Assembly: GCF_035582795.1 (NCBI RefSeq)
Contig: NC_134366.1
Coordinates: 27,761,661 to 27,825,660 of the forward strand
Origin: Mycteria americana
Taxonomy: Eukaryota; Chordata; Aves; Ciconiiformes; Ciconiidae
DNA: 64,000 nucleotides
Reading direction: 5' to 3'
Shown here: positions 13,530-27,000 of the stretch, in pieces
Numbering within the stretch: the first letter of the stretch is position 1
How the letters are laid out: each line of letters begins with the position of its first letter
The notes under the pieces: model-generated
Seen by the model: only the letters and a program-made list of their open reading frames with translations
What the model was told of the DNA's origin: nothing
The model's database searches: none
Made by a program: the position numbers and the translations under genes

Positions 13530-15278
13530 GACTGAAAACTAGTGAACACTGGGCAAAACAAATTTTCAGATGACCTATAAAGAATGGGAGAGAGATACTA
13601 TGTTTGGAGAGAATGGAAAGGAAAAGTTCTCAATAACATAATTTTTCTTAAAAGAGAAGACCTTAATATAGGTTAGCTTTGGTTAATTTTAATATAACAG
13701 AAGTGTCAAAGGGATAGGAAGGTGCACATTCAGTAGTAGATTTTGGGTATGTAAAATGAAATGTGGAAAGTTCATAAGTAGTGATTCCAGTAAGTCCCAG
13801 ACTACGACTTAATAATTTGTTAGTCCGATTTTTGTAAATGCAAATTAGGCAATGTGAAAAGGATGAACATTAATATGGTGAACGGATTGAAGCTGAGAGC
13901 TTACAGCTTGAAAGGGGCAGTTTTGCAGTCCAAAGTTTGTCTGACTGCTTTGTGAGGCAATTCAGCTTACTAAACTGCCAGAAAACAAGTACAAAAATAA
14001 AAATCAGTCGTTTCAGCTGGTTTAGTGAACAGAGCTGGTTCAACAAAGAGTTAGATGAGAGCTCAACCTGACAAAAGAGGGACTGTGCAGCCAGGACCAT
14101 ATGGGAATGGAACCACCTTTTTTGGCAGCTGTTGAGATGTCAGACCAGCTCAGTCCATCTAATGCAATTGTACCATAAGTAGGAACAGCACTGGGTCCTT
14201 CAAACAGTTTGTCTTTAAAATCTACTAAACCTACCCTACTTCACACTGTAAATACACAGATACAGATACCACATGAAATGGAGCAGGATCACATAAAGCC
14301 TGTATAGGTACTACAGAAACAGTAAGACGCTCAGTTTTTAGCCCAAGATTGTCATTTATTTGAACTGTTTCACCCATCCTTGTAACAGAGAAACTCTGTA
14401 AAGACTAGCTCACTAAAAGCAGTAAAGCTCATACCATTTATCCAGATAGCTTATATGGGTACCTACAGGTGAAAGTAGTGACATATTGTGTCAATTATTC
14501 CTGGTATCATCTGTAAATCAAACAAGACATTTCGGAAAAATCACAAATACTTTTTTTTTTTAAATTAAGTAAATAAACTTTAGATCTTATTTGATTTCAT
14601 AACTTAAGATTTTTAATTTGGTCATCTGTAAAGAGTTTCTGTAGTGTATTTTTGTGTTTTTGCAGAATCTTACAGTTGTGTGGAAGCAGCTAAGTACAAG
14701 CAAACACATAACCTTGAGTCATTAATGAACTAAATTTTAAATACTCACTAGAATGAGAGGAATAATACACTGTTTTTTAATTCGGTCCTGCCAGTCAAAA
14801 GGATTTGCAGAGAAAAAAATTTTTCTTCCTCCCTTTTGAAAAAGAATCTTAGGAAGAGATGATTGCTCTACAAATATGTCACCATCATATGAACAATCAG
14901 CTCCTGCACATTTATGATACAGCTAGTTCAGTATGTGTTCATTTAAAGGTTTTTACCAAACTATAGCATGTAGAGAAACAATGCATTTTTCACAGATTTA
15001 TTGTTTGTGTTTAGTTAATCTTTCGTATACACAGATTAAAAAAAGGCCTTGCTTGTACGCGTGTATGACACATGATAAAACATAGGCTGGCCCTTCTCAG
15101 GCATCACCACTGCCCGAGGAATAAGCAGGAATAGCTAAGGTCAATCTGCACATCCATCAGCAACTCCCATGTCAGAAAAGAAAAGGACAAGTCAAGTACT
15201 CAATCCCAAGGAGACAGCCATAGGAGGTTAAATCCAGGATGTGATTTCAGTCCATGAATCCTATACCACATGGGAGAG

Positions 15279-15296
15279 AAAAAAAAAAAAAAAAAA
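15279..15296 (+). repeat. A18 homopolymer
   Basis: Eighteen A bases preceded by GAGAG. No accompanying retroposon body was recognised. Confidence 0.85.
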
Positions 15297-18200
15297 TACA
15301 CAGGCAAGCTTTTCTCCAGCTTTTCTCCTATTAGCCAGAGCAGGAATCCCCCACTCATCGTGTTGTAAACTGTGAATCCTCCTCAGAACCCAACTCTCCC
15401 CAGGCCCTGAGGAAACTCCACTTCCCCGGTCAAAGGCCCCCACAGAGCTGGCTATGTGCCTTCTAGGTATTGCATGCCCAGCATTGCAGCGCTTACAGCC
15501 CGTTGTGGGGATAGGCAGAGACTGCTTTGCGCATAATTTAATGCAACAGTTTCCTGCCTGCTCAATGGGAACTGTGTGGCTACTGCAAATATTTCATGTT
15601 CAGACTACTGGGGGGGAGGGCACAAGGAGGCTTTTCTCCTTTTTTTCTGAGACCTCATAATTTTAAGTGTAGATTCTGAGAGCTAAACTGCCCGCGGAGC
15701 CCAGGAGAAGAAACGTAATGATGAAGGAATCCTATTGCAGCAACAGCAGCACTGCCACATGGCTAACTAGCTGGAACAAATCACGCTATCGCTCTCCAGC
15801 CCTCTCCTTAAGACACAAGCAAACGTGGCTCAGCAGTAGTTCTCCAAACCAGGGCTCCAGTTCTCAGATGGAGGAATTTCAAGGAAACTTTGCCACAGTC
15901 CTTTTAGGATTGGTAGGCTTTCTTATGAAAGTATTTCCTCGTCTTCTTTTCTCCCCCATCTTTATACTTCCAAGTCCCTTTTCTGAGAGACTGCCTGCCA
16001 AAGCACTCCAAGATCATGCTGATAGGAATCAGAACAATCTTTTCAAGGCTTATTTCTCCTCAGCATCTGTACCACCAGGTGTTTCTGACCATCCTCTTCT
16101 TCAGAAATTGAAGCACTCTTAGTAAGTTTTTCAGTCTGTTTGGTGGTAGTTACAATCTAACTGTATTTACTCCAGACTAATAAGGAGTGAAAAGGAAATA
16201 GCATTATCTGATATGCAATGCAATTAAAAGAGGAGGCCCATTCAAGCAGTTTTCCCAAGCAATTTCCAACAATTTGCATCTCAGCAATAAACCCTCAGCT
16301 GTATTAAAAGCCAGTCTTCATGAAACAAAGCTATGTCCAGCCTTATCAAAATGCTGAACCCAATTTTCTGGAGAATTAAGCATTTCTGATATTTTACTAC
16401 AGAAAAAAATAGATGGGTTTTTTTTTCACATGCACAAGATCATTGAGGTGGTCAAAAATATACTTTTTTTAAGAAGAGTTTGTTATCCACCAAGGCCATT
16501 TGGGCTATGCCCAACTGGCACACAGAGAACAGCAAGGCAGGGAAGTTAAAAGGGTTAAAGTCTTGAAGCACAATCTCTCTAGGAGTCACCCTACCCCACG
16601 CTATAGGAACCAAAGTAATATGAACTGCCAGTGAGTTTCAGTCAGACTGATTGCTGTCAGTAAACATACACCAAGGCACTTCACAATTTCATAATTGAAT
16701 CCTAATTTTAAAAACATTTTTTATTTTTCTTTAGTTGCAGGTCCTGGAGTCAGGTGATTAAATGTCCAAGAAGTGCAGTGCACATGATGCAATTACTCTG
16801 AATAAATGGCCACTGAAGGCTAAAATGAGAGTTTCACTGGACATTGTGTTTAAATAAGAGAGGACTGCTAGATGCCACAGCCAGATAGAGGGTACGGTTG
16901 AACCAGTCCTTCCCAGCTGCCTTTCATACATATCTCAGAGTGACAGATATATTTAGTTCTTTAATGTGTCTGGTTAAAAAACTATGAGTCATGTGGATTT
17001 TGCTGAAAGGTAAATGGTCATTATGCTGACCAAAGGGTGTGCCTTTCTCTGAGCTTTCAGCTTTGGGATCCATGTTTATATGCTGCAAGCTTAACTGCCT
17101 GTGAAATGCTGCACAGCACTGATGAGAATTAGAGGAGCAGGAAAACGGAAAGGTTTTATTGTCAAAAGTGGGTTCTAACAAAGCAGGTAACTCATCTCTG
17201 TGTTATTTTAAGCCCCCTACTTTTCACGTAAGCCCAAGCATACTGCTGGCCATTTCTGCTCAGACTTCCTCTGAGACTAACACCCCTTTTATTCTGAAGG
17301 GCTGCATGAAAGAAAAGAGTGGTTTAAATGCAATTATTTGCAGCCAGTGATGACTGCCTCTTACTTTTTCATAACACCAAGAGGTTCATAGTGGCTTCTC
17401 TCCCCCTCCTCTCTTGCTACACTTCAGAATAAGGAGAATACTCAGAATGAACTTTGCCTGAATAGTGAAATCAAGGAGTTGCAAGCAGTTTTAGTGAGAG
17501 GAAGGAGGGGAAAACGGCTGCAGCTATAAAGAGCATTTGGAGGGCTGGAGAGATACTATACTTCCCAACAGCTGCATTGCATCAAGGCAAACCACAAAAT
17601 AGTTTTGCAGCAGCTCCCTAGAGCACAGTGGAAACAAAAGCCAGACAAGGCTGTTTTGGGTGGGTTTTTTTTAATGGTGGAAGATAGGAGGGAGAAAGGA
17701 ACAGAAAGCAAAAAAATCCCTGTGCTAATATACCACTGTGTATATGCTATGTAAATATATAGGCAGCTGGCAGTAGTGCACCTCATCAGATGTTACCCAT
17801 TTGCTGTGATTTACGTGCTGAGTTTTTAGGGTGGAATTCATGGAGTAGTCACTTACAGTGTTAAACTACTAATATAAACATCGAGAGACATAAAGGAATA
17901 TCTAAAGATATAGATAATTTTTATTTTCAAACTAGTGGCACTCTAAAGAAATTTCATTTAATTTACTAGTTACACCAGATTAAAACTAGTGTACATGAGG
18001 GAAGCTTTTCTGTTCCCTTTCAGAAAACTGATGTCAGTTATTCTGATTGTGTTTTTATTCTCCTCCTCTGACTTTCCACAAAAATATAGACCTTTTTGTT
18101 GCAGTCAGAAAAAGATGCATTGATTGTCTGTGGCATTGACTGTAGCTATTCAGATACTTCACTTTTAATGAGAGGGTTAAGAAAAATAACTCCTCCCCAG

Positions 18201-21200
18201 GACCTGAGAAACTTCAGCTGAAATTGTAAGAATGTCTGAGCCGAAGTCCTGTCTCCCTCCCTGCCCCCATTCTTCAGACTGCACTTTACTTAAATAAACT
18301 ATTTGGGTTGGAAAACATTCCTTAGCTCTATTCTGAGTCATGATTTCTCTGCCGCTTTAGAATCTTTAAAACACCAGGCAACTTGTCAAAAGTTTCATTC
18401 TACCTAATCTGCTGGGGGAAAAAAGGCAGCTCCTCAGTTCCTTGAGCACAGGGAGCTCAGTCCAAACAAAGTCACCACTTTGGGTGATGGCTCTTGCATC
18501 ACACATGAGGAGGGAACATGGGCTTTTTCCTAGATTTCCTAATTACACTCTCAGAGGGACACAGGCTGATACAGAACTGGCTATGAAGAACTCCCACTTT
18601 TTCATTCCAGCTTTTTTTTCCTTTTTTTAAAACAGATTTTGGGACCAATCCATCAAAAAGTAGCCTTCAACCAGTTAAAAAAAAAAGGCTGACCACTCCA
18701 TATAAATACCAACACAGAACTTAACGGTGTAAGAGGGAGCATTGTTCTGGTATTGATACTACAGCAAAACTGTAACCTCATTAAGATTAACATGTGTTTT
18801 CTTACCAAACAGTTCCATGAAGTACAGAATGAGGTCCTCCCTCTCACAAAGAGCACAACGAACTTCCAGTTACACAGTTTTAGATGGAAACAGGTATAGA
18901 CCCATACAATCGAATTAGTGATTTAAGATACCTTTATATATCAACTGGTTGTGTTGTCTATGTGCACAAACTCAGTTAATGTAAACTACAAGCTAATACA
19001 ATTTACCTTATCCCTTAAGGGAATAGAGATAAGGTTATCTCATTTTCTCATGTTTGTCACAGATTTCTTCTTCATGTGATCAGAGACACTGATCACAGCT
19101 CAGCTGGTGCCAGATCTTTTGTCAAACCACCTGTACGCAGTAGTTCACGTCTTTCTTTGTGATTGCATTGTATACAAAGACTTGTGAAGACTGATAGGTC
19201 TCTGTGTTTGTTTTGCCAATTAGTGTGACTACAAAGTATTTTATTCCAAGGAATGGCGTATGCTTCATCTGCCGTCACAGGGCACACAGTATGGTAAAGA
19301 GACTATTCTAATACATCATAGCAGTGAAACACAAGAGCTTATCGAAATGAAAGTGAAGAATCTTCTGTACGGGCTGGAGCAAGTCAACCCACTTCATGTC
19401 CAGGACCTGCAGCTCTCCATTAGTAGCTGTTTAGACACAGTTGCATTAAGTAGCTCATAGAGAACAACCCAGAAATCAAGTGGAAAGTGATGCCCATTTC
19501 ACTACAGTGTTTGCACCCACTCCCTGTAAAGCCAGGTCTGTCTGCTAGCACAGCTCCTCTCAGGCCCCACTGCAGTCTTTCCCACACAGGATGCTGCTCT
19601 TACTTCTCTCACAGCTGGCACACAGCTGCAGCTCCTGGCGCATCAGGAGAGAGGCAGATGTTTGGTGCCAAATGAACAGCAGGCATTTCACAAAGCTCCT
19701 CACCTTCCCTCTATCTCTTTTCCATGCCACCTGAGCGCTACCTGAGTGAGCCTAGCTGCCCTCCCCACCACACAGCACCCAGCTCATTATACACTTGCAG
19801 AGCAGAACACATACAAGAACCCAGGTCAGCTAATTGTGGGACAAGTCCTGGAACATTTCTTTATTATGGGGCAAGTCCAGGAACTATGGACACTTCTAAA
19901 GTGCTGCTTTCTTTGAAAGGTGGTAATGTGAGTAGGACTGAACCTTAAGAACAGATTATATCACATGCACATACATACAGGTATACTTGGAAGACAGAAA
20001 GGTTGCCTTAAGCCATCTCCTGACCTTGGTCACAACCCCTCTGGGTCCCTCTCTGCATCTTTTTCCTGCACTTTGCCTTCTGTCCCTGCATTGAAATGCT
20101 AGATATGTTTACATTCTGCCTACCCAAGAGACTTCTGCAAATCTCTGATCAGCATGATCATACAGTGAAATAGTTGTTAGCTGTCTCTCTGTAAACATAC
20201 ATATTGTTCAAATTAGGGCTGAAGACAAGGGCTTCCTGCTTGCTCTCGTTCTTTTACAGCTTTACTTGACAGGTGAAGTCTCTGCAAGTGACAATATAAT
20301 CCATTTCTGGCAAACTCATTAAGAAATATATGTAAGAAATAAAAAGAATAGCTAGAGCACAGCCACCTTGCTGTAGTTCAAAGCTAGTGTCTCAGGCCCT
20401 CAGAATCATAATCAGGCACAAATTTCCTCCAAAATTTCTTTAGAACTAACATAGAGCTGGGCATCAAGACAGCATCTTCCAAGTGGCATTTTAATGGCCA
20501 GACACCATCCTAGTGTGAAGAAGATTGAAAAGCTGCATTATATCCACAATTGTATTCAGGCAGTGAGAATGGCGTTTCCCAACCTCACTCATAGTTATGC
20601 CAACTCAGTGATAAACGAGGCCTAACATTCTGCTTGGTGGAAGTATAAAAATTATATTCAAGGATCATATACAACAATGGTAAGCAGTCTAACAGAAGTG
20701 TGTAGGTGATGACTGAAAGATAGCTCTTGAAGTAGTAATTACTTGGAGAGATGTAATGCCCAGGCGTAGCTAAAGCTGAGTGAATAGACGCAACACTAAA
20801 GGTTCAGACTGGCATTAGAGCTCAGCCACAGGGTCTGCTTGTGCCAAAACATTAACATTTCTTTGTCAGCTGAAATTAAGGCAGAGCTGACTAAAAGAAT
20901 ATTTAGCACCATTGTTGAACTTCCTATCTTCAAAGACCTGTGCCAGCGTGAAACTATTAGCATGCATCACACATCTGTAAGTCATGTAAATGAAGGCTCT
21001 TACACGCATTATGCAGGGGGAGAAACAAGGACCCAGGAGGTAAATTGGCGGAGGTTAACTAGTAAATCAGTGGCTTCAGGTGATGATAAATGCTTGACTG
21101 CTGGTCTTATGGCAAATACCATCATGCTGCCTTTTTACATAACTTGTATGCAAATGTTCCATTTGTTGCAGAAAATTAAGAAATTGTTTGGAAGCTTAAT

Positions 21201-23577
21201 GGCCCCTTGGAATTACGAGATTCTAAGCTCTGTTAAATTGGCAAATAGGGGCTCTAACTAATCTGTTTGAGTCCGTTGACTATATTAATGACCTGAAAAC
21301 TGAATATTGGTGTATGCAACATGTTTATCGTGTAACTCATTAGTTAAATTTCTGAATGAAATTTGATTTAACTGGTAAGCTGAGACATGGGAGGTAAAAC
21401 AGCAAAATAAGCTAAAAACCAAGAGAAGAAAACTATGAAACTGATTCTGCAGGGAGTGAATGTAAAGGTATTCTTCACTTTTCTCAATGTAATTTTGGCA
21501 AGTATATTGAGAATGAGAGCCAAAGTGCTGTCATTTTTAGTAGTGTGATTCTTGCACCAGTGTAATTTTCTGGTGTGCTGTGATAGATTCCCCCAGGTGT
21601 AAATGCGATCATTATTTAGTTCTGGATCTCTAATAAGTGAGCCCCTGCTCCTTCTCTGACCATAGTTTACAAGCAATTGTTACTCTGCTGGTATAAGAAC
21701 TGAGAACCTGAAATCCATGTAAAAATTGGTATAGTTTTATTTTTAATGAACAATTTTGCAACTGTCAAATGCAGATCTGTGTACAAACAAATAACCTAGA
21801 AGCTAGAGTTTTTTTTTTTACTTAGAGAAAACAGAACTGTGAAAATAATAGTGGTAGAAAGAGGATTGTAGGTGTAGGAAAAGAGGCTAATTGTGGGGAA
21901 ACAATGAAGCTATTAGGGGTAAGGATAATTAAGTAAAAATAATTTTCAGACATCAGTCTAGAGAAGGACATTAGACTAGGATGTAGTTGGAGATGGTTGT
22001 TTCTTCACACATATTCCTGGTTTTACCACAGATACTTGCTACCTCCTTTTAGTGTCCTGATAGTTTTCATAGGCAGGCTAATGCCTGTCTGGCATCTTCA
22101 CTGCCAGTCCTGGAAGAAGGGGTTTCCCACCTCACCATCTTTAAGATATCCCCATTGGTCAGTCCAGGAACAAGGGCCAGCAATTACAAGACAGAATTGC
22201 ACCCACTGAATATGGGATATCCCTTGAAAGGTGCTCTAATTTTTGGCAACCCTAAAATCTTAATACTTCCCAGGATTCCCCCTGTATTTTGGGTTAGAAT
22301 GAGAAAATCTAGCTGCTCAAATTATGATGTCAGCTCTTCCATGCTAGTTACTGAGCAAAGTTTCCTTGTAAAAGCCTGAAGCATTGTCCTCAAACCCCTC
22401 TGATTCTTTTTTCTCCTCACTTCCCTAGTTGTCGTTGGAAGAAGTCAATCCAATGCACCAAGGCTGCACAGACAGAGGCTCACAAGGGGAAGAAGACTCA
22501 AACTCATCTTTTGTAGCCCTAATTCCCATGAATGCACCTGCAGATCAGATACCTGATATGTGATGGATTTGTTACCTATGTATTACATAATGTCTTTCTA
22601 GAATTCAGCATATCTCCTATAGTAGACAAGAAATATTGTTGTTCTAGATATGATCAGCAAACACTAATGAAAAACCACCTCCTCGGATAAAATAATCATA
22701 TTTCTTTTAGCTAAATAAATTGGAGTTTTTTTCTAATTGTGAGTTACCTTCTATTTCTGTTGAACTCTTTCCTTCTGTATTTCCTCAAATGGGGAAGAAG
22801 GGAAACTCTACGCTATTCTTTAGGTTATCTGATTGTTTAAGTCAAATTTGTGAATCATGAGAATTTCTCATGAGCCAAGTTAACCTATGAGCAAATTAAC
22901 CCTTGCTAATCAGGCAGAATGGTTCAGTTTCCACACAGTTTTCCTGTTGATTTAAAATAGAAGCAAGCCCACTGCTTCCCTATTGCTGTTTAAGGAAATC
23001 CTAAGATACTATGAGTTGTATGACAAAACTCACTGTTAAACAGTCTTTGCAGTTGATACTACATAAATATCAAGAATGTCATTCTTCTTATCCCAAACTT
23101 GTCTTTGTGCATGAAAAAGAGACAGCAAGCTTGTGTATTTCCCTTCAGTAGAGCTCTTCCCTGCAATAGCGGCAGCAGTTCCAGCAACTTAGAAAGACCT
23201 GAGAAATATGAGTCTGGAAACAAAGCAATAAAAGTTCAGCTGGGCAGCTCCAGTCAGAAATCATCTGGAATGTGGCAACACTGAGTTGCAGGGTAAGTTA
23301 TGGATTTGGAAGCAGCTAAGGAAAATTAAATTAACCCAAAGCAAAGAAAAAAAGAGAACTTCTGTACAAGCTAAGATTCTCTGGTGCAGTTTCCTTTTCC
23401 CTTTATTACCACTCAGACTCCTCTGATGATCAAGCATCTGTACAGTGAAGTTGGAGTTTGCATGTGATGAACAAGTAAATCTTGTCCTGACCTAATGATG
23501 CAGAAACGTGATAAGGCCTGAATTTTGAACCATGCATCTACCTAAGCTAAAAGCATTAAATTCTTAGAGTACAAGGA

Positions 23578-23630
23578 TTTAGAATATTAGAGTATTAGAA
23601 TTTAGAAGTTTAGAATTTTAGAATATTAGA
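23578..23630. repeat. TTAGAAT-type cryptic tandem repeat
   Basis: About seven imperfect copies of a 7- to 9-base TTAGAATAT/TTAGAATTT unit in a row. Confidence 0.75.
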
Positions 23631-23934
23631 CCTTGCAAGACTGGCTATGCTAACATGTCTGTATAAGTTCAAAGATTGCAAAGATCTTGGGTACTGGGGC
23701 ACAGCTGATGCTGCCAGTGCAGAACTAGAGTTTGAGCATCAATGAGAGCACAAACTGTCTCAACATTTAAAATCAGAGATAATAGCGTGAGTGTTTAGTA
23801 CAGAAAATAATGAACTAAGACTCATGTAACTGTTTCACATTCTCTATTTGAATGCAAATAGCTTCAAGCAATAATTCCTAAGAGCATTTAAACTGAGATG
23901 AAGTTTATAAACCAGTTCTGGAAGACACACACAC

Positions 23935-24010
23935 AGTTAGGCTGTATCACTAATAGTTAGGCTGTATCTCAGAAATGCTAACAGTTAGGCTGTATCTCAG
24001 AAATGCTGAA
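23935..24010. repeat. 28-bp minisatellite, about 2.7 copies
   Basis: Units start with AGTTAGGCTGTATC at 23935, 23955 and 23983. The last two are 28 bp and differ only in their final bases; the first is a shortened 20-bp version. A short AC run precedes it. Confidence 0.85.
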
Positions 24011-27000
24011 AGCTGCCTTCATTTGAATGTCTTTCAGTTTCATGATGGGGATATGGAGAGAGGCACATTTAACTTGCAGCAAAAATATTTACTTCATTTC
24101 ATGAAAATAGTATGTGATTTGATGACTAAGAGAGAGTTTGGCTTCACCTGGCTGCATAATCCACAGTCCAAATCTGCTAGGGATATAGCAGAAGAATGGA
24201 TGTAGCTATGTGTTCTCTCATAATGGGTGATCTTTTCATTTTCAGTTTAGTCAAATGGAAGGCAGCTTGAATCAGGTTTATATCTAGCTTACTTTGCTCT
24301 CACGCATTTGAGGGGACTGTAGTAGGCATGACCCCCCAACACTTCTTGTCTACAGCAATTTTATAACACAGAGACACCATCCTCTGTGGTTTGAAACCTT
24401 TGAGAGTAGCCTTCCAAAAGCCAAAGACCTGTTAAATTGTAATCACTCACTTAATTAGCCAGTCTGGTTTGGTTTGGAAGCACTTTAACCTTTTGTTAGT
24501 TTGTTCCTTTTCCATTCTATGAGACTTTTTTGGTATAAATAATTTAAGAAAACATTTTTGTTTTCAATTTGGATAATCTCTGATGTGATTGCAGCCTGTG
24601 GTCCAGTCCTGTGACCACTGCAGGAGAGGCTGAGCAGCTGCTGAATCACACCTGAGGCTATCTAGGCTACTTAGGTTGCAGCCCCAAATTATCCTGAGAG
24701 GGCATTGCACTCTGGAGGGGCTGCGTAGGGAATCCACAAAGCTCATGCCCTTGAGCCTTGCAGCATAGCATTCCCTTTTAATGCACGCTCTTCTGTACGC
24801 TACCTGCGGTCACCTCAGAGCAGGGCAGCCTGCTCACTCGTGGTATAGCCCTACTCTACACCACTACCTTTCCCATAGGGCAGCATAGCATCAGTTCCAC
24901 TGAGGACCATGCTAGGTTCCCAGCACTGCTCCTGAGCCAAAACCTGTTGGGCTTCCTGAGGGGAATCCACTGAGGTTCTCCCGTGTTTTAGGACTGAGGC
25001 CTACACGCACACAGAAATTTCACCAAGACATCCCAGTTCTTAACCATTCTTTCTGTGATTTCTCACATGATAAAAAAAGGAGTAACTACAGAAATATATT
25101 ATCATTTATAAGACAGCAGACATTTGTACATGCATTTTTCATCTGGAGGTCTTCTGTCCAAATCTTATCCATACCCCCCACCGAACACCTTGTTTCATGT
25201 CACAAAATAAAAAGCAATTTACAAATCAAAATATTTTCCCCTGTGACCGTTTAGCAAAATCAAGTCAAGCTCAGGCAGTTTAACTATTCTCATGTACCAC
25301 CTGCTCAGCAATATTGACTCTGTAGACATGTTCCTACCTTTCTTAGAGTCCCATGGATATACCTGTCAGGTACATTAGTTTTCCATTTAATTTTTCAATG
25401 GCACTTTCAGGCATATTGTAAACTACAGACTTTTCCCAAGGAACATCTAGGAGTAAAAAAGTAAACTTTTTGAATCTGCAAACTCTATAGGAAATAAAAA
25501 TTCTTTTAAATACACAGGCTTAGTACTGACACCAGTTACAGAAAATAAATGGATAAGATCAACCTGTCTGTTTAAAAAACCCAGCTTTCTTCCAATACTG
25601 TGGTGTTTTTTTCTTTCACAAGTGCTTTGGAACCCAAGAGTTGCTCTGTCAGGTCAGATCAAAGGTACATGTAACGCAGTGTTTTGTCTCTGACAGTGAC
25701 CAATAGCAGACATTTAGGAAAAAAAAAACTAGAAGAGGTAGTATTTTATTAAAATATTCTCATTGCGTTTAGCTTCTTATGGTGCAGCAACTACAAGCCT
25801 CAACTCTCAGTGTCAGTTTGCCCTTTGCAGAGCTTCAATGAGTCCACTGATTTATTGTTTAATGTTTCAAATATCATATTAAAATTTCACGCTTGAAAAT
25901 ATCATCCTGTGAAAGAAAAGTAGAGTACACCATCACAGCAAGGGTACTTATCATCTCACAAGCCTATGTAGGAATATACCAAGTCAAGAATTAGCGACCA
26001 TTTTCAAAGAGTGGAAAACAGTGTAGGAGAGAGAATGGAGAGCTACCACTCTTTATCCATTAGCGGTATTTCCGAACAAGGAAAGTTAATACTAAGAAGT
26101 TATTTTGTGCTGAAGACTGTCAACAACTTTCAGCAAACATATTTTTGGTCTGAAGCCTCAACAGACCTCAGTAAGGGAACACCCGCATTCTCTCTATTTG
26201 CCTGCCCATTGCATCCCCCTGTAACTCCCAACCTTGTAGCCCACTTCAGTGAAACTGATGGAAGAAGCACAAAGATACTAAGATTCTGCAAGTTTCATGA
26301 AACTGGCAGGCAGGTAGAGGGGAAAAAAACTAAAATCAGCAACTCCAAGAAGGAAAGGCTGCAGTGGGAGTCAGAGCTTGTCCAGTTTGGTTTACCAGCA
26401 GGCCACTCAGCACAAATATGCTGGCCTGTTTGGGGCTAGCCCCAGCGTGGGCTGCTTTTTTGCCCAGCTGATAGTTGCACAGGAGGGAGCTGAGGCTACT
26501 GAGAGGAAGCAGGTATAGAGGACATGAGAGGAAGAAGGGAGGAGCTGAGGTTTTTAGGACATATGCCACATCCATCTGTAAGGTCTATTGGTTACACCAC
26601 TCATGGAATTACCTGGGTTTTTTTACAAAACTACACACTATTACAATGAACAATGACCTATTAATCATTATTAAATGCTTTTAACAAAGCACAATCAGCT
26701 TTAAAAATGCTTGTAGGGAGAAACAGCACCATACTGCATGCCATTCATTGATTCTACCACTTAAAAATGGGAACACTGTGGTGTACAAGTAATTCTGGGG
26801 CACAGCAAGATATTGCACTCAGCCAAGCGTTAGATGAGTGATTGCATCTGCAAAGATTTCACATTTGCCTCTGTGTGACATGAGCATATGCCGTGAGTCC
26901 TTATACTCAGATGCTCTAAGATTTTTTCCTAGTCTGTAGCAGGAGATCTTGTTTGTATTTCCAGCGAATGGGGAGTAGAAAGTTGTGGAAAGGACATCTG

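Larger units (their letters stand above)
8431..23577. other. Intergenic DNA without a recognisable gene
   Basis: Mostly unique AT-rich DNA broken only by the simple repeats listed separately. No coding frame has a recognisable product. The part from about 15 to 21 kb corresponds in distance (13.5-19.5 kb upstream) to the far-upstream fibroblast enhancer described for mammalian COL1A2, but no conserved core was recognised by eye. Confidence 0.55.

Noticed and set aside
15718..16122. 134-codon plus-strand frame
   Set aside because: No recognisable motif; serine-rich by chance composition; no splice context.
20839..21261. 140-codon plus-strand frame
   Set aside because: No recognisable motif or family; isolated in intergenic DNA.
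26011..26439. 142-codon plus-strand frame
   Set aside because: The longest open frame in the AT-rich upstream region, but composition, lack of any domain and lack of promoter or splice context fit chance.
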